Positions 1-10,368 of a stretch of 64,000 nucleotides of DNA are shown here, one piece after another. Source of the DNA: Silvania hatchlandensis (GTDB taxonomy: Bacteria > Pseudomonadota > Gammaproteobacteria > Enterobacterales > Enterobacteriaceae); NCBI RefSeq assembly GCF_025564065.1, contig NZ_JAMGZK010000048.1, forward strand, positions 124,001 to 188,000. Reading direction: 5' to 3'. The notes beneath the pieces are model-generated. The model was not told where the DNA came from and ran no database searches. It worked only from the letters and a program-made list of their open reading frames with translations. The position numbers and the translations under genes are program-made. Positions within the stretch are counted from its first letter, which is position 1. Each line of letters opens with the position of its first letter.

Positions 1-921
1 AATGTTGAGGATCTGCACGATATGGATCCCACCGGAAGACGGTGGCGGCATAGAGAACACCTGATACCCGCGATAGTCCCCGCTGATTGGCTTACGCTCC
101 ACGGCTTTGTATTCGGCGAGATCGGCTTTGGTGATCAGCCCGCTGTTCTTCTTCATCTCGTCGGCGATCTGGTCGGCAATCACCCCTTTATAGAAGGCAT
201 CCGGGCCGTTTTCGGCAATCATCTCCAGGCTTTTCGCAAGGTTGGCCTGCACCAGCTTGTCGCCCTTTTTCAGCGGCTCGCCGTCTTTCCAGAAGATCGC
301 CTTACTGTTCTCGTGGTTGGGAAGCACTTCGCTGCCGTAGGTTTTCAGATCGTCGGCCAGCGCATCGTTGACCATAAAACCGTCACGCGCCAGCTTGATG
401 GCAGGCTGCACCACTTTGTTCAGCGGCAGGGTGCCGTATTTATCCAGCGCCAGCGAGAATCCAGCCACGGTGCCCGGGGTGCCGGTTGCCAGATGGGAGG
501 TGAGTGATTTTTTGCTGTCCGCATTACCCTGATCGTCGAGGAACATGTCGCGCGTCGCCTGATTCGGGGCCATCTCGCGGAAGTCGATCGCCGTGGTGAC
601 GCCATCTTTGGTGCGTAGCATCATAAATCCGCCGCCGCCGAGGTTACCCGCCTGCGGGTGCGTCACCGCCAGAGCATAGCCCACCGCTACTGCCGCATCC
701 ACGGCATTCCCGCCCTGCTTGAGGATATCCACCCCCACCTGGGTGGCGAGAGCATCCACCGAGGCAACCATCCCCTTCTCCGCCCGCACGGGATGGAACA
801 CATCTTCCTCCACCCCATACGAGACGGGCGCCGCCGCCGGGGGAGTGGCTGCCACGCTAAACGTACTGCCTGCCATCAGGGCAGCGATGGCGATCCAGCG
901 TATAAACGTTGGTTTAATCAT
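1..921 (-). CDS. ggt: gamma-glutamyltranspeptidase, 3' part cut by window edge
   Basis: Periplasmic enzyme that transfers or hydrolyses the gamma-glutamyl group of glutathione. The first 307 codons are present and in frame to the window edge. An N-terminal signal peptide (hydrophobic run, cleavage near the SVAA stretch around residue 24) is followed by the conserved family region with GGNAVDAAVAVGYALAVTHP and the GGGGFMM segment. The autocatalytic threonine that starts the small subunit lies outside the window. The ATG at 921 has a GGAGA ribosome site 6 bases upstream. Divergent from yhhA as in E. coli. Partial, otherwise ordinary. Confidence 0.95.
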   Translation of the reverse strand, partial: MIKPTFIRWIAIAALMAGSTFSVAATPPAAAPVSYGVEEDVFHPVRAEKGMVASVDALATQVGVDILKQGGNAVDAAVAVGYALAVTHPQAGNLGGGGFMMLRTKDGVTTAIDFREMAPNQATRDMFLDDQGNADSKKSLTSHLATGTPGTVAGFSLALDKYGTLPLNKVVQPAIKLARDGFMVNDALADDLKTYGSEVLPNHENSKAIFWKDGEPLKKGDKLVQANLAKSLEMIAENGPDAFYKGVIADQIADEMKKNSGLITKADLAEYKAVERKPISGDYRGYQVFSMPPPSSGGIHIVQILNI

Positions 922-1043
922 TGTTATTCTCCAGGTACAGGGACTCACGCTCCCGCTTAAGCCTGGTTCATAACTCTTAAAAAATCATTGTACTGGCGGA
1001 TCCGAGGTAAACTTGAAGAAGGCCTCAGACGGAGGAAACAATC

Positions 1044-1433
1044 ATGAAAAAACTGATTCTTGTTGCGGCGCTACTGCCGTTTACCCTGTTCGCGCAGCCG
1101 ATTAACACCCTGAACAATCCCAACCAGCCGGGCTATCAAAACCCCAGCCAGCAGCGGATGCAGAACGAAATGCAAGTTCAGCAGCAGCAGCAAAGCCGGA
1201 TGCTAAATCAGCAGATGCAGACGCAGACCCGTACGCAGCAGCAGCATCTGCAGACGCAGATCAATAACAATACCCAGCGCGTCCAACAGAGCCAGCCAGG
1301 GGTGCAGGTGTTGCCCAACACCAATGGCAGCATGCTGAGCGGGGGGACGTCTTCGGGCGGCGGGATGCAGCAGCAACATATGCTGCCGCAGCAGCAGCCT
1401 CAGCAAAACGGTGGCATGCAGAATAACCCTTAG
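1044..1433 (+). CDS. yhhA: YhhA, small glutamine-rich secreted protein (DUF2756 family)
   Basis: A 129-residue protein of unknown function with a cleavable signal peptide ([17 protein letters not shown], then QPIN). The mature part is low in complexity: runs of Gln with Met and Asn ([17 protein letters not shown]) and a Gly/Ser stretch near residue 100, consistent with a disordered periplasmic protein. A strong GGAGG site precedes the ATG. It sits between ggt and ugpQ exactly as E. coli yhhA, and its stop codon overlaps the ugpQ stop tail-to-tail by 4 bases. Function not known. Confidence 0.88.
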   Translation: MKKLILVAALLPFTLFAQPINTLNNPNQPGYQNPSQQRMQNEMQVQQQQQSRMLNQQMQTQTRTQQQHLQTQINNNTQRVQQSQPGVQVLPNTNGSMLSGGTSSGGGMQQQHMLPQQQPQQNGGMQNNP

Positions 1434-2170
1434 GACTGAAAGTCCGGGCCAATCAGCGCAATGGCATCGGTACAGATGCAGTCCACACCCCAGCCCAGCA
1501 GTTCAGCTGCGCGCTGGGGTTGGTTGACGGTATAGACCAGGATGCGTAACCCGGTGGCCTTGATTTCGTGCACCCGTGCTTCATCCAGCAAGCGGTGATT
1601 GAGGTGGATAGACACGCAGCCCAGCCGCGCAGTCAGTGCGCGCCAGTCGTCACGCCACTCGTCCAGCAATAGCCCGCGCGGCAGCTCAGGGGCTGCCGCC
1701 TGCGCTGCTTCCAGCGCGTCGATCTCAAACGACGACAGCAGCGGGGCGGGCATACCTTCCCACAGCTCGCGCGCCGCCAGGGCAATCACTTTACCAGTCA
1801 GCGGCCCGCTGCCGGTCGTGGGTTTGATCTCAATATTCGCCATCATGCCATGCTGACGACAGCGATCGGCCACCTCGGCCAGCAGCGGCAGCGGCTCGCC
1901 TTTAAATTCCTTGCCAAACCAGCTCCCGGCGTCGACCTTCAGCAGATCGCGCCACGGCAGCGCCCCCGCCACGCCCCAGCCGTTGCTGGTGCGCTCGAGG
2001 TTATCGTCGTGCAGCAGGAAGATTTCGCCGTCCTGCGACAGCTTGGCGTCGAACTCAATCATTGTGTGGCCGTAGTGCGCGCCAACGTCAATCGCTGCCA
2101 GGGTGTTCTCCGGCGCCAGTTTACCGCCGCCCCGGTGGGCGACGATGTGGGGATAAGGCCAGTTACTCAT
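1430..2170 (-). CDS. ugpQ: cytoplasmic glycerophosphodiester phosphodiesterase
   Basis: Hydrolyses glycerophosphodiesters brought in by the Ugp transporter into glycerol-3-phosphate and an alcohol. 246 residues, one GDPD TIM-barrel domain. The N-terminal [14 protein letters not shown] carries the catalytic His and Arg; the [10 protein letters not shown] segment and the IEIKP segment supply metal-binding acidic residues. No signal peptide, so cytosolic, unlike GlpQ. Last gene of the ugpBAECQ operon; its ATG overlaps the ugpC stop by 4 bases. Expected to be phosphate-starvation controlled with the operon. Confidence 0.96.
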   Translation of the reverse strand: MSNWPYPHIVAHRGGGKLAPENTLAAIDVGAHYGHTMIEFDAKLSQDGEIFLLHDDNLERTSNGWGVAGALPWRDLLKVDAGSWFGKEFKGEPLPLLAEVADRCRQHGMMANIEIKPTTGSGPLTGKVIALAARELWEGMPAPLLSSFEIDALEAAQAAAPELPRGLLLDEWRDDWRALTARLGCVSIHLNHRLLDEARVHEIKATGLRILVYTVNQPQRAAELLGWGVDCICTDAIALIGPDFQS

Positions 2171-3237
2171 ACGCGTTGTCCTGTTTCACCATCGAATAAG
2201 TGCAGGTGATTTTCTGGCAGATGCAGCCACAGCGTGCTGCCTGCTTGCGGGCGCTCCTGATGCGACATGCGCACCACCAGCTTCTGCTCGCCCCAGCGTC
2301 CGTGCGCCAGGTTGTCGGCGCCCAGCATCTCCAGGGTGTCCATGACCAGCGGCACCCCACCTTCCGCCTGCGAGCTTAGCGCAATATGTTCCGGGCGGAT
2401 ACCGAGGGTCATTTTGCGCCCGGCGTAACCGCGATAGAACCAGTTCACCGGCAGCGCCATGCCGCTCTCCAGCTCAAAGTGGGTGCCCGAACTGCTGATG
2501 CGGCCCTCCAGCAGGTTCATCGCCGGGCTGCCGATAAAGCTCGCCACAAAACGGCTGGCGGGCTTTTCATACACTTCCACAGGAGTGCCAATCTGCTCGG
2601 CAATGCCTTTGTTCATGACCATCACGCGCTGGGCGAGAGTCATCGCCTCCACCTGATCGTGGGTAACGTACAGCGACGTGGTTTTCAGACGCCGATGCAG
2701 GTGCTGCAGCTCAAGGCGCATCTGCACGCGCAGTTTGGCGTCGAGGTTAGAGAGCGGTTCATCGAACAGGAATACCGCCGGATCGCGCACGATAGCGCGG
2801 CCCATCGCCACGCGCTGGCGCTGGCCGCCGGACAGCTCGCGCGGACGGCGCTTCAGCAACCCATCCAGCTCCAGAATGCGCGCCGCCTCTTTGACGCGCT
2901 CCTCGATATGGCCTTTGCCCATCCCGCGAATTTTCAGCCCCCAGGCCATGTTCTCTTCCACGCTCATGTGCGGATAAAGCGCATAGTTCTGGAACACCAT
3001 CGCAATGCCTCTGTCTTTCGGCTCCATCTCGGTCACCCGCTGGCGGTCGATCCAGATATCGCCGCTGGTCACCCGCTCCAGCCCCGCCACCATCCGCAGC
3101 AGGGTGGATTTACCGCAGCCGGACGGGCCGACCATCACAATAAACTCCCCGTCCGCCACGTCGAGCGTTAACGGCTGAATAACCTGGGTTTTGCCATCCC
3201 AGCTTTTAGTGACTGCCTGTAATTTTAATCCTGCCAT
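2167..3237 (-). CDS. ugpC: glycerol-3-phosphate ABC transporter ATP-binding protein
   Basis: ATPase subunit of the UgpBAEC importer, 356 residues from the chosen start. Walker [10 protein letters not shown], signature LSGGQ, Walker [13 protein letters not shown] and the switch His (YVTHDQ) are visible, followed by a C-terminal MalK-type regulatory (OB/TOBE) domain. A longer reading frame exists upstream to 3270, but the start at 3237 (MAGLKLQAV) matches the E. coli length and leaves 1 base after the ugpE stop. Inner face of the membrane. Confidence 0.96.
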   Translation of the reverse strand: MAGLKLQAVTKSWDGKTQVIQPLTLDVADGEFIVMVGPSGCGKSTLLRMVAGLERVTSGDIWIDRQRVTEMEPKDRGIAMVFQNYALYPHMSVEENMAWGLKIRGMGKGHIEERVKEAARILELDGLLKRRPRELSGGQRQRVAMGRAIVRDPAVFLFDEPLSNLDAKLRVQMRLELQHLHRRLKTTSLYVTHDQVEAMTLAQRVMVMNKGIAEQIGTPVEVYEKPASRFVASFIGSPAMNLLEGRISSSGTHFELESGMALPVNWFYRGYAGRKMTLGIRPEHIALSSQAEGGVPLVMDTLEMLGADNLAHGRWGEQKLVVRMSHQERPQAGSTLWLHLPENHLHLFDGETGQRV

Positions 3238-3238
3238 T

Positions 3239-4084
3239 TTATTTCTCGCTATCGACCAGGCCGCGAACAAAGGCGCGCTGCATGGCTAAAACTATGACGA
3301 CGGGTGGGATAAGGGTGAGCAGCATCGCCGCCATCACCTGGTTCCAGAGGGTGGTGCCTTCGCCGGTGGAGATCATTCCTTTGATGCCCGCCACGGCGGT
3401 GCCGAGATTGACGTCCTGCACAATCAGCAGTGGCCACAGGTACTGGTTCCAGCCGTAGATAAAGGTGATCACGAACAGGGCCGCAAGGTTGGTGCGGGAG
3501 AGCGGCAGCACGATGTCGCGGAAAAAGCGCATCGGCGAAGCCCCGTCAATGCGCGCCGCTTCAATCAACTCGTCCGGCAGGGTCATAAAGAACTGGCGGA
3601 ACAGGAAGGTGGCGGTCGCCGAGGCCATCAGCGGCAGGGTTAAGCCTGCATAGCTGTCGAGCATCCCGAGGTTGGCGATCACCTCTACCGTCGGGAAGAT
3701 CCGCACTTCGACCGGCAGCATCAGGGTGATAAAGATCATCCAGAAGAACAGATTGCGCAGCGGAAAGCGGAACCAGACGATGGCGAAGGCCGAGAGCATC
3801 GACACCACGATTTTGCCCACCGTAATGCCAAACGCCATGATGAAGCTGTTGAGCATCATCAGCCAGAAGGGGGCGCTGTTGACCCCCACGCCCTGAGTCC
3901 AGATGGTTTTCATGTTTTCAAACAGATGGCCGCCGGGGATCAGCGTCATCGGCGTTTCAAACACGGCGCTGCGATCCAGCGTTGCGGCAACAAACGCCAC
4001 GTATAGCGGGAACAGGATCACCAGAATGCCGAGGATCAGCATGGTGTGGCTGAAAATCGTCAGCCCGCGACGGTTCTCGATCAT
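3239..4084 (-). CDS. ugpE: glycerol-3-phosphate ABC transporter permease UgpE
   Basis: Inner-membrane permease (281 residues, six predicted segments) pairing with UgpA. The cytoplasmic EAA loop, which contacts UgpC, reads [17 protein letters not shown] near residue 190. The ATG overlaps the ugpA stop by 4 bases, indicating translational coupling. Same length as in E. coli. Substrates expected from the family are sn-glycerol-3-phosphate and glycerophosphocholine-type diesters. Confidence 0.96.
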   Translation of the reverse strand: MIENRRGLTIFSHTMLILGILVILFPLYVAFVAATLDRSAVFETPMTLIPGGHLFENMKTIWTQGVGVNSAPFWLMMLNSFIMAFGITVGKIVVSMLSAFAIVWFRFPLRNLFFWMIFITLMLPVEVRIFPTVEVIANLGMLDSYAGLTLPLMASATATFLFRQFFMTLPDELIEAARIDGASPMRFFRDIVLPLSRTNLAALFVITFIYGWNQYLWPLLIVQDVNLGTAVAGIKGMISTGEGTTLWNQVMAAMLLTLIPPVVIVLAMQRAFVRGLVDSEK

Positions 4085-4968
4085 TGGTAACGCACCTTAC
4101 TTTCGACGTAGCGGAACTGCACCACCGTCAGGACAATCACCAGCCCCATCAGCACCACCGACTGGGCGGCAGAAGCCGACAGATCCAGCCCGGCAAAGCC
4201 TTCGCGGTAGATCTTGTAGATAAGCGTGGTGGTTGCCTGCACCGGGCCGCCAGCGGTGGCGGCGTCGATGACCGGGAAGGTGTCGAAGAAGGCGTACACC
4301 AGGTTGACCACCAGCAGGAAAAAACTCACCGGGGCAATCAGCGGCAGCGCCAGCTTGAAGAAGCGGCGGACCGGGCCGGCACCGTCAATGGCAGCGGCTT
4401 CCACCAGCGAGCGCGGAATAGACTGCAGAGCGGCAAAGAAGAACAGAAAGTTGTAGCTGATCTGCTTCCACACCGAGGCGAACACCACCAGGAACATGGC
4501 CTGGCCGCTGTTCTGGGCGTGGTTCCAGTCGTAACCCAATTCCCCGAGGAAATGGGTTATCAGCCCGCGTCCTGGGTTAAAGAGGAAGATCCACAGCACG
4601 GCGGCCACGGCGGGGGCCACGGCGTAGGGCAGCAGCATCAGAGTCTGGTAAATACGGCTGCCGCGCACTACGTAATCCACCAGCGCGGCAAAAAACAGTG
4701 ATACGCCCAGGCCGCTGATGGTGACCAGGGCGCTGAACTTCATGGTCGTCCAGAAGGAATCCAGGTAGTAGCTGTCGTGCCACAGGGCAGCAAAATTATC
4801 CAGGCCGACAAACTGACTCGACAGCCCAAACGGATCGACGCTTTGCACCGAATACCACAGCGCTTCGCCCGCAGGCCAGATAAAGAAGATAACGGTGATC
4901 GCCAGCTGTGGCGCGACCAGCAGGTACGGCAGCCAGCGGGAACGGAACACCGGACGGGATGAGGACAT
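4081..4968 (-). CDS. ugpA: glycerol-3-phosphate ABC transporter permease UgpA
   Basis: First permease of the Ugp importer, 295 residues with six predicted transmembrane segments. The EAA loop is [17 protein letters not shown] around residue 195. It follows ugpB after a 99-base gap that holds a GC-rich hairpin repeat, so the binding protein may be expressed above the permeases; that last point is inference from layout. Start ATG at 4968 gives the E. coli length. Confidence 0.96.
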   Translation of the reverse strand: MSSSRPVFRSRWLPYLLVAPQLAITVIFFIWPAGEALWYSVQSVDPFGLSSQFVGLDNFAALWHDSYYLDSFWTTMKFSALVTISGLGVSLFFAALVDYVVRGSRIYQTLMLLPYAVAPAVAAVLWIFLFNPGRGLITHFLGELGYDWNHAQNSGQAMFLVVFASVWKQISYNFLFFFAALQSIPRSLVEAAAIDGAGPVRRFFKLALPLIAPVSFFLLVVNLVYAFFDTFPVIDAATAGGPVQATTTLIYKIYREGFAGLDLSASAAQSVVLMGLVIVLTVVQFRYVESKVRYQ

Positions 4969-4992
4969 AGTTTAGCTCTGTAGTTGATTTTT

Positions 4993-5056
4993 CCCCTCAA
5001 AAGACCGCTCCGTGCAGTCCCCTCTCCCCTATGGGGAGAGGGTTAGGGTGAGGGGT
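4993..5056. repeat. GGGGAGAGGG hairpin repeat, copy between ugpB and ugpA
   Basis: A dispersed intergenic repeat. The core is an inverted repeat of CCCCTCTCCCC around TAT at about 5019-5042, followed by GTTAGGGTGAGGGG. The left part (CCCCTCAAAAGACCGCTCCG) is shared with copies at 12311 and, less well, 19139. Able to form a strong hairpin in the ugp transcript. Confidence 0.85.
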
Positions 5057-5067
5057 CAGGTATGAAA

Positions 5068-6384
5068 TTAAGACTTCGTTGACTGCTCAAAGCGGCGCAG
5101 CAGCTGATTACCACGCTCGACCGCGGAATCCAGCGCCTGCTGTGGCGCTTTCTTACCGGTCCAGACGCTTTCCAGCTCTTCATCAACGATGGTACGGATC
5201 TGCGGCATGTTGCCCAGACGCATCCCTTTGGTGTACGGCATCGGCGGCTTGTTCAGCATCTGACGAGTGGCGATATCCGCCCCTGGGTTTTTGTCATAGA
5301 AGCCCTGCTCGCGGGTCAGGTCATACGCGGCTTTGGTGATCGGCAGGTAGCCGGTCTTCTGATGCCACTCGGCGGCGTTTTCCGGCTTCGCCAGGAAGTC
5401 GAGGAACTCCGCTACGCCTTTATAGGTGCCGTTGTCTTTGCCCTGCATCACCCACAGGCTCGCGCCGCCGATGATGGCGTTCTGCGGTGCGCCTTTGGCG
5501 TCCGCGTCGTAAGGCATCATGCCCACGCCGTAGTTGAATTTGGCGTAGTGACGGATATCCGCCAGCGAGCCGGACGAGGCGGTGGTGATGGCGCAGTCGC
5601 CGCTGTAGAACTTCTCTGTAGATTCGTCTTTACGCCCGAAATAGCTGAAATCGCCTTTCTTGTTCAGTTCCTGCAGCAGGGCAATGTGCTTCACCTGCTC
5701 CGGCTTGTTGAACTCCAGTACCGCGTCGGTCCCGTCAAAGCCGTTGTTTTTGGTCGCCACCGGCAGGCCGTGCCAGGCGCTGAAGTTTTCGATCTGGATC
5801 CAGCCCTGCCAGCCGCTGGCGTAGCCGCATTTCATGCCCGCTGCTTTCAGCTTAGCGGTGTACGCGGCCAGGTCCTGCCAGGTTTTTGGCGGCTGCTCCG
5901 GGTCTAAACCGGCTTTCTTGAAGGCATCTTTGTTGTAATAGAGCACCGGAGTGGAGCTGTTAAACGGCTGGGACAGCAGGTGCCCGGTTTTGGAATCGGT
6001 GTAATAACCGGAGACGGTTGGCACAAACTGCGATTCGTCGAAGTTAATGCCCGCATCTTTGAACACTTCGTACACCGGCTTAATGGCTTTCGACGCCATC
6101 ATGGTGGCGGTGCCGACTTCATAAACCTGCAACAGCGCCGGGGCGTTGCCGGTACGGAAAGCGGCGATACCCGCGCTCAGGCTCTGCTCGTAGTTACCTT
6201 TGTATACCGGCACAATTTTGTAATCCGGATGGGTGTCGTTGAAACGCTGCGCCAGGGAGTCAACTTCTTTACCCAACTCCCCTTCCATGGAATGCCAGAA
6301 CGGAATGCTGGTGACAGCCATTGCATTCGTCGCAAAAGCCAGACCAACTGCCAGACCCAAAGCTGTGTGTCGTAACGATGTCAT
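5068..6384 (-). CDS. ugpB: glycerol-3-phosphate-binding periplasmic protein
   Basis: Periplasmic solute-binding protein of the Ugp system, 438 residues. Signal peptide [23 protein letters not shown], then [18 protein letters not shown], the conserved mature N-terminus of UgpB. A start two codons upstream (6390) is possible, but AAGAGAG sits immediately against it and at normal distance from 6384; 6384 also gives the E. coli length. First gene of the operon; PhoB boxes lie just upstream. Confidence 0.96.
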   Translation of the reverse strand: MTSLRHTALGLAVGLAFATNAMAVTSIPFWHSMEGELGKEVDSLAQRFNDTHPDYKIVPVYKGNYEQSLSAGIAAFRTGNAPALLQVYEVGTATMMASKAIKPVYEVFKDAGINFDESQFVPTVSGYYTDSKTGHLLSQPFNSSTPVLYYNKDAFKKAGLDPEQPPKTWQDLAAYTAKLKAAGMKCGYASGWQGWIQIENFSAWHGLPVATKNNGFDGTDAVLEFNKPEQVKHIALLQELNKKGDFSYFGRKDESTEKFYSGDCAITTASSGSLADIRHYAKFNYGVGMMPYDADAKGAPQNAIIGGASLWVMQGKDNGTYKGVAEFLDFLAKPENAAEWHQKTGYLPITKAAYDLTREQGFYDKNPGADIATRQMLNKPPMPYTKGMRLGNMPQIRTIVDEELESVWTGKKAPQQALDSAVERGNQLLRRFEQSTKS

Positions 6385-6444
6385 TGTCATCTCTCTTATT
6401 GTGCCGGATGCGCGATATCACGCGTTTTATGCTCGCGAGGTAAC

Positions 6445-6497
6445 ATGACATGCGCGAATGACAGAAAAATAACCGTTTGTTTACAGAGAGATGACAA
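6445..6497 (-). promoter_or_regulatory. PhoB box region of the ugp operon
   Basis: Read on the minus strand, TTGTCATCTCTCTGTAA at 6497-6481 fits two 11-base-spaced Pho-box half sites (consensus CTGTCAT). A second CTGTCAT with a GTCAT repeat lies at 6464-6445. The arrangement resembles the known E. coli ugpB promoter, whose expression rises in phosphate starvation through PhoB. Core promoter hexamers were not fixed. Confidence 0.75.
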
Positions 6498-6562
6498 CAA
6501 GGCGTCAGGGGGATGATGGAAATATGAAGGGTGTGAGGGGTGGCGTGGGGTTTGGTCTGGTG

Positions 6563-6595
6563 CCCTTACCCCGACCCTCTCCCACAGGGAAAGAG
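6563..6595. repeat. degenerate GGGGAGAGGG-type repeat
   Basis: CCCTTACCCCGACCCTCTCC followed by ACAGGGAAAGAG, an imperfect inverted copy of the dispersed intergenic repeat, lying between the ugpB promoter and the liv terminator. Confidence 0.6.
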
Positions 6596-6603
6596 TGCAG
6601 ACA

Positions 6604-6632
6604 CAAAAAAAGGCAACTTGCGTTGCCTTTTT
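6604..6632 (-). terminator. rho-independent terminator of the liv operon
   Basis: On the minus strand, AAAAAGGCAAC, loop GCAA, GTTGCC, then seven T. It lies 7 bases after the livF stop and ends the livKHMGF transcript. Confidence 0.92.
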
Positions 6633-6638
6633 GCTTTT

Positions 6639-7352
6639 TTATCCGCCCAGGTAGGCGCTACGCACTGCCTCGTTCGCCAGCAGCGCGTCGCCGGTGTCTT
6701 CCAGCACCACGCGACCGTTTTCCAGCACGTAGCCACGATCCGCGAGTTTCAGCGCCTGGTTGGCGTTCTGCTCCACGAGGAAGATGGTCATCCCTTCGCT
6801 CCTGAGCTGCTCGATGGTGTCGAAGATCTGCTGAATGATGATCGGCGCCAGACCGAGCGACGGCTCATCCAGCAGCAGCAGACGCGGCTGGCTCATCAGC
6901 GCACGGCCGATCGCCAGCATCTGCTGCTCACCGCCGGACATGGTGCCCGCCCGCTGAATGCGGCGTTCAAACAGGCGCGGGAACAGTTCGTATACACGCT
7001 TGATGCGGGTCTGGAACTGCTCGCGTTCGGCAAAGAAGCCGCCCATCGCCAGGTTTTCTTCCACAGTCATCCGCGAGAACACGCGACGCCCTTCCGGGAC
7101 AATCGCCACTGCTTCGCGCATGATTTTGGCCGTCTGCCAGTCGGTAATGTCTTTGCCATCAAACACGATCCGCCCGCTGGTCGCACGCGGATCGCCGCAC
7201 AGGGTGCCCAGCAGCGTGGTTTTGCCTGCGCCGTTGGCACCGATCAGGGTCACAATCTCACCCTGATTGATATGCAGGCTGACGTCGTGCAGCGCCTGGA
7301 TCTTGCCGTAATGGGCGCTCACATTGTCGAACGTTAACATCGCTTTTTCCAT
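6639..7352 (-). CDS. livF: branched-chain amino acid ABC transporter ATP-binding protein LivF
   Basis: Second ATPase of the LIV-I/LS importer for leucine, isoleucine and valine. 237 residues with Walker A GANGAGKTT, signature MSGGEQQ, Walker B LLLLDEPSLGL and switch His replaced by the usual LIV-family VEQN segment. The reading frame extends to 7364, but the ATG at 7352 (MEKAMLTF) matches E. coli and lies 1 base beyond the livG stop. Last gene of the operon. Confidence 0.96.
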   Translation of the reverse strand: MEKAMLTFDNVSAHYGKIQALHDVSLHINQGEIVTLIGANGAGKTTLLGTLCGDPRATSGRIVFDGKDITDWQTAKIMREAVAIVPEGRRVFSRMTVEENLAMGGFFAEREQFQTRIKRVYELFPRLFERRIQRAGTMSGGEQQMLAIGRALMSQPRLLLLDEPSLGLAPIIIQQIFDTIEQLRSEGMTIFLVEQNANQALKLADRGYVLENGRVVLEDTGDALLANEAVRSAYLGG

Positions 7353-7353
7353 C

Positions 7354-8121
7354 TTATGCTTCACCTAAATAAGCGCGGATTACGTCCGGGTTATTGCGAA
7401 TCTCTTCCGGGGTGCCGTTTGCCAGCGGCGTGCCCTGGTTCACCACGTAGATGCGATCCGAAATGCCCATCACCAGCTTCATATCATGCTCAATCAGCAG
7501 GATGGTGGTGTCGTGATGGTCGCGCAGCTCGACGATCAGCTCATCCAGCTCTTTGGTCTCTTTCGGGTTCAGTCCGGCGGCCGGTTCGTCGAGCATCAGG
7601 ATTTCCGGCTGGGTCACCATGCAGCGGATAATCTCCAGACGACGCTGATCGCCATAAGCGAGGTTGCTGGCCTGGCGGTTAGCGTGTTGCAGAAGACCGA
7701 TACGGTCGAGCCAGGTGGCGGCGCGGTCCAGCGCTTCGTCCTGCGCCCGGCGGAAGGCCGGAGTTTTCAGCAGGCCGGAGAAGACGCCGGTTTTCAGCTG
7801 CTGGTGCTGTGCCACCAGCAGGTTTTCAATCACCGTCATTTCACGGAACAACCGCACGTGCTGGAAGGTACGCACCACGCCCATGCGGGCGATCTGCTGA
7901 CCCGGCAGCCCTTCGAGGTGCTTGTCGCGCAGCATAATGGTGCCGCCGGTCGGCTTGTAGAAACCGGTCAGGCAGTTGAAGACCGTGGTTTTCCCGGCCC
8001 CGTTAGGGCCAATCAGCGAGACGATCTCTTTCGGATGCAGGTCCAGCGACACGTTGTTGACCGCCAGCAGGCCGCCAAAACGCATCATCAGGCCGTTAAC
8101 GGATAATAATGGCTGACTCAT
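7354..8121 (-). CDS. livG: branched-chain amino acid ABC transporter ATP-binding protein LivG
   Basis: First ATPase of the Liv importer, 255 residues. Walker [13 protein letters not shown], a LIV-specific [10 protein letters not shown] signature, Walker [13 protein letters not shown] and switch His in IEHDM are all visible. The ATG overlaps the livM stop by 4 bases. Forms a heterodimer with LivF on the LivHM channel. Confidence 0.96.
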   Translation of the reverse strand: MSQPLLSVNGLMMRFGGLLAVNNVSLDLHPKEIVSLIGPNGAGKTTVFNCLTGFYKPTGGTIMLRDKHLEGLPGQQIARMGVVRTFQHVRLFREMTVIENLLVAQHQQLKTGVFSGLLKTPAFRRAQDEALDRAATWLDRIGLLQHANRQASNLAYGDQRRLEIIRCMVTQPEILMLDEPAAGLNPKETKELDELIVELRDHHDTTILLIEHDMKLVMGISDRIYVVNQGTPLANGTPEEIRNNPDVIRAYLGEA

Positions 8122-9395
8122 GCCTGCTCTCCTTTCGCTTGCCCGTTTTTCAGTTTCAGCTGTGGACGGGTCATCGGCAGTAAGCCCTGCGGACGCCAGA
8201 TCATCATCAGTACCATCAGGCCGCCCAGCATCAACATGCTGTATTCGTTAAAGTCACGCATCAGCTCGCGGGACACCACCAGCAGGATTGCCGCAAGAAT
8301 AACCGCGAACTGCGAGCCCATCCCGCCGAGCACCACAATCGCCAGCACAAACGCCGACTCGGCAAAGGTGAACGATTCCGGGCTGACGAAGCCCTGGCGC
8401 GCGGCAAACAGCGTTCCGGCGAAACCGGCAAACGCGGCGCTGATGGTAAAGGCGGTCAGCTTGATGCGGGTTGGGTTCAGACCCAGGGAGCGGCAGGCGA
8501 TTTCATCCTCGCGCAGCGCTTCCCACGCACGGCCCAACGGCATGCGCAGCAGGCGGTTAATGACGAACAGAGTGAACACCACCAGCAGCAGCGCCACCAG
8601 ATACAGCCAGATCACGCGGTCGGACGGGTCGTACTTCATGCCGAAGAAGTTGCTGAAGGTATCCCAGCCGCCTTCACGGGCAGAACGGCTGAACTCCAGG
8701 CCGAAGAAGGTCGGTTTCGGGATCTGGCTGATCCCGTTCGGGCCACCGGTCACTTCGGTGTTGTTAAGTAGCAGGATGCGGACGATTTCCCCGAAGCCTA
8801 ACGTCACAATCGCCAGATAGTCACCGCGCAGGCGCAGCACCGGGAAGCCGAGCAGGAAACCGGCAGCAGCAGACACTAATCCTGCCAGCGGCAGACAGGT
8901 CCAGAAGCCGAGACCGTAGTAGTGATTCAGCAGCGCGAAGGTGTAAGCGCCAATGGCGTAGAACCCGCCGTAGCCCAGCACCAGCAGGCCGGACAGCCCC
9001 ACCACGACGTTCAGGCCGAGGCCGAGGATCACGTAAATCATGGTCAGGGTGGCGATATCCACCGTGCCGCGCGAGACCATAAACGGCCAGGCGACAGCGG
9101 CCACCAGCAGCGCCACCAGGAACAGCTTCTGCTTAACGGTCGAACCGTCGATAGCAGGCAGCACAACCTTCGGCCCGGAGACGTTTTTCAGTGCCTTCTG
9201 GAAAAGCGGACGCAGCAGCTGGAACAGAAACACCACTGCGGTACCGACAAACACCCACTGCCAGCGGATATCAGACGCCACATCCACCACCAGTTTAGTC
9301 CCGCTGAGTTCCAGCTGAACGCCCATAAAGACGCCCGCCAGCAACAGGAACATGGCAGCAGAGAGCAGCGCCATCGCAAAATGCATCGGTTTCAT
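8118..9395 (-). CDS. livM: branched-chain amino acid ABC transporter permease LivM
   Basis: Inner-membrane permease, 425 residues, same as E. coli. It has an N-terminal extension with extra hydrophobic segments before the conserved LIV-permease core ([20 protein letters not shown], near residue 130). The conserved cytoplasmic [12 protein letters not shown] loop contacts the ATPases. Overlaps livH and livG by 4 bases each. Confidence 0.96.
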   Translation of the reverse strand: MKPMHFAMALLSAAMFLLLAGVFMGVQLELSGTKLVVDVASDIRWQWVFVGTAVVFLFQLLRPLFQKALKNVSGPKVVLPAIDGSTVKQKLFLVALLVAAVAWPFMVSRGTVDIATLTMIYVILGLGLNVVVGLSGLLVLGYGGFYAIGAYTFALLNHYYGLGFWTCLPLAGLVSAAAGFLLGFPVLRLRGDYLAIVTLGFGEIVRILLLNNTEVTGGPNGISQIPKPTFFGLEFSRSAREGGWDTFSNFFGMKYDPSDRVIWLYLVALLLVVFTLFVINRLLRMPLGRAWEALREDEIACRSLGLNPTRIKLTAFTISAAFAGFAGTLFAARQGFVSPESFTFAESAFVLAIVVLGGMGSQFAVILAAILLVVSRELMRDFNEYSMLMLGGLMVLMMIWRPQGLLPMTRPQLKLKNGQAKGEQA

Positions 9396-10318
9396 ACTTT
9401 CTCTACCTCCGGACGGCCCAGAATACCTGTCGGCATCACCAGCAGCACCAGAATCAGCAGCGCGAAGGAGACCACGTCTTTATATTCAGTGCTCAGGTAG
9501 GCAGAGGAGAGCGCTTCAGCCACGCCCAGAATCAGGCCACCGATCATCGCCCCTGGAATACTGCCGATCCCGCCGAGAACCGCTGCGGTGAAGGCTTTCA
9601 TCCCGGCCATAAAGCCGATGTACGGGTTGATTACGCCGTAGAACTGGCCGAGCAGTACACCTGCCACTGCCGCCATCGCCGCACCAATGACAAAGGTCAG
9701 GGCGATCACGCGGTCGGTGTTAATGCCGAGCAGGCTTGCCATCTTCAGGTCTTCGGCACAGGCGCGACAGGCGCGGCCCATGCGGGAGTAACGGATGAAG
9801 ATCGTCAGAGCCAGCATCGCCAGGAAGGTCACAATCCAGATAACCAGCTGCATGGTGGTAATCGATGCTGAGAAGTTCTCGCTGGCACCAACAATCCACT
9901 GGCCATTAAACAGGCTCGGCAGCGCCACGTCGCGCGACCCTTCGGTCAGGCTGACGTAGTTTTGCAGGAAGATGGACATCCCGATGGCGGAGATCAGCGC
10001 GATCAGACGCTTGGAGCTGCGCACCGGGCGATAGGCCACCCGTTCGATGCTCCAGCCGTAGGCGCTGGCAATCACAATCGCCCCAACAAATCCGGCGGCC
10101 ACCAGCAGCCAGCTGCTGTCGATCCCCATCATCATTAGGGCGGCGATAATCATAAAGGAGACATAGCTGCCGATCATATACACCTCGCCGTGGGCGAAGT
10201 TGATCATGCCGATAATGCCGTACACCATCGTGTAGCCGATGGCGATCAGTGCATAGGTGCTTCCCAGCGTGACGCCGTTAAACATCTGCTGCAGGAAATA
10301 GAGAAACTGCTCGGACAT
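9392..10318 (-). CDS. livH: branched-chain amino acid ABC transporter permease LivH
   Basis: Inner-membrane permease, 308 residues with about eight hydrophobic segments, partner of LivM. Conserved LIV-permease stretches are [20 protein letters not shown] near the N-terminus, the [19 protein letters not shown] loop, and the [19 protein letters not shown] segment near the end. It follows livK after a 50-base gap that contains a hairpin. Confidence 0.96.
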   Translation of the reverse strand: MSEQFLYFLQQMFNGVTLGSTYALIAIGYTMVYGIIGMINFAHGEVYMIGSYVSFMIIAALMMMGIDSSWLLVAAGFVGAIVIASAYGWSIERVAYRPVRSSKRLIALISAIGMSIFLQNYVSLTEGSRDVALPSLFNGQWIVGASENFSASITTMQLVIWIVTFLAMLALTIFIRYSRMGRACRACAEDLKMASLLGINTDRVIALTFVIGAAMAAVAGVLLGQFYGVINPYIGFMAGMKAFTAAVLGGIGSIPGAMIGGLILGVAEALSSAYLSTEYKDVVSFALLILVLLVMPTGILGRPEVEKV

Positions 10319-10335
10319 AAATTAACCTTTCTGAA

Positions 10336-10361
10336 CCCGCCCGGTCATGCCGGACGGTGGG
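10336..10361 (-). repeat. hairpin between livK and livH
   Basis: CCCGCCCGG, loop TCATG, CCGGACGGTGGG forms a strong REP-like stem within the liv transcript. No T-run follows, so it is unlikely to be a full terminator. It may protect the livK message and raise binding protein over permease, as proposed for similar hairpins; this is inference. Confidence 0.6.
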
Positions 10362-10368
10362 ATAGTGA

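Noticed and set aside
7352-7364. Possible livF/livG overlap from a longer livF start
   Set aside because: The upstream start would add four residues not found in the family; the ATG at 7352 is sufficient.
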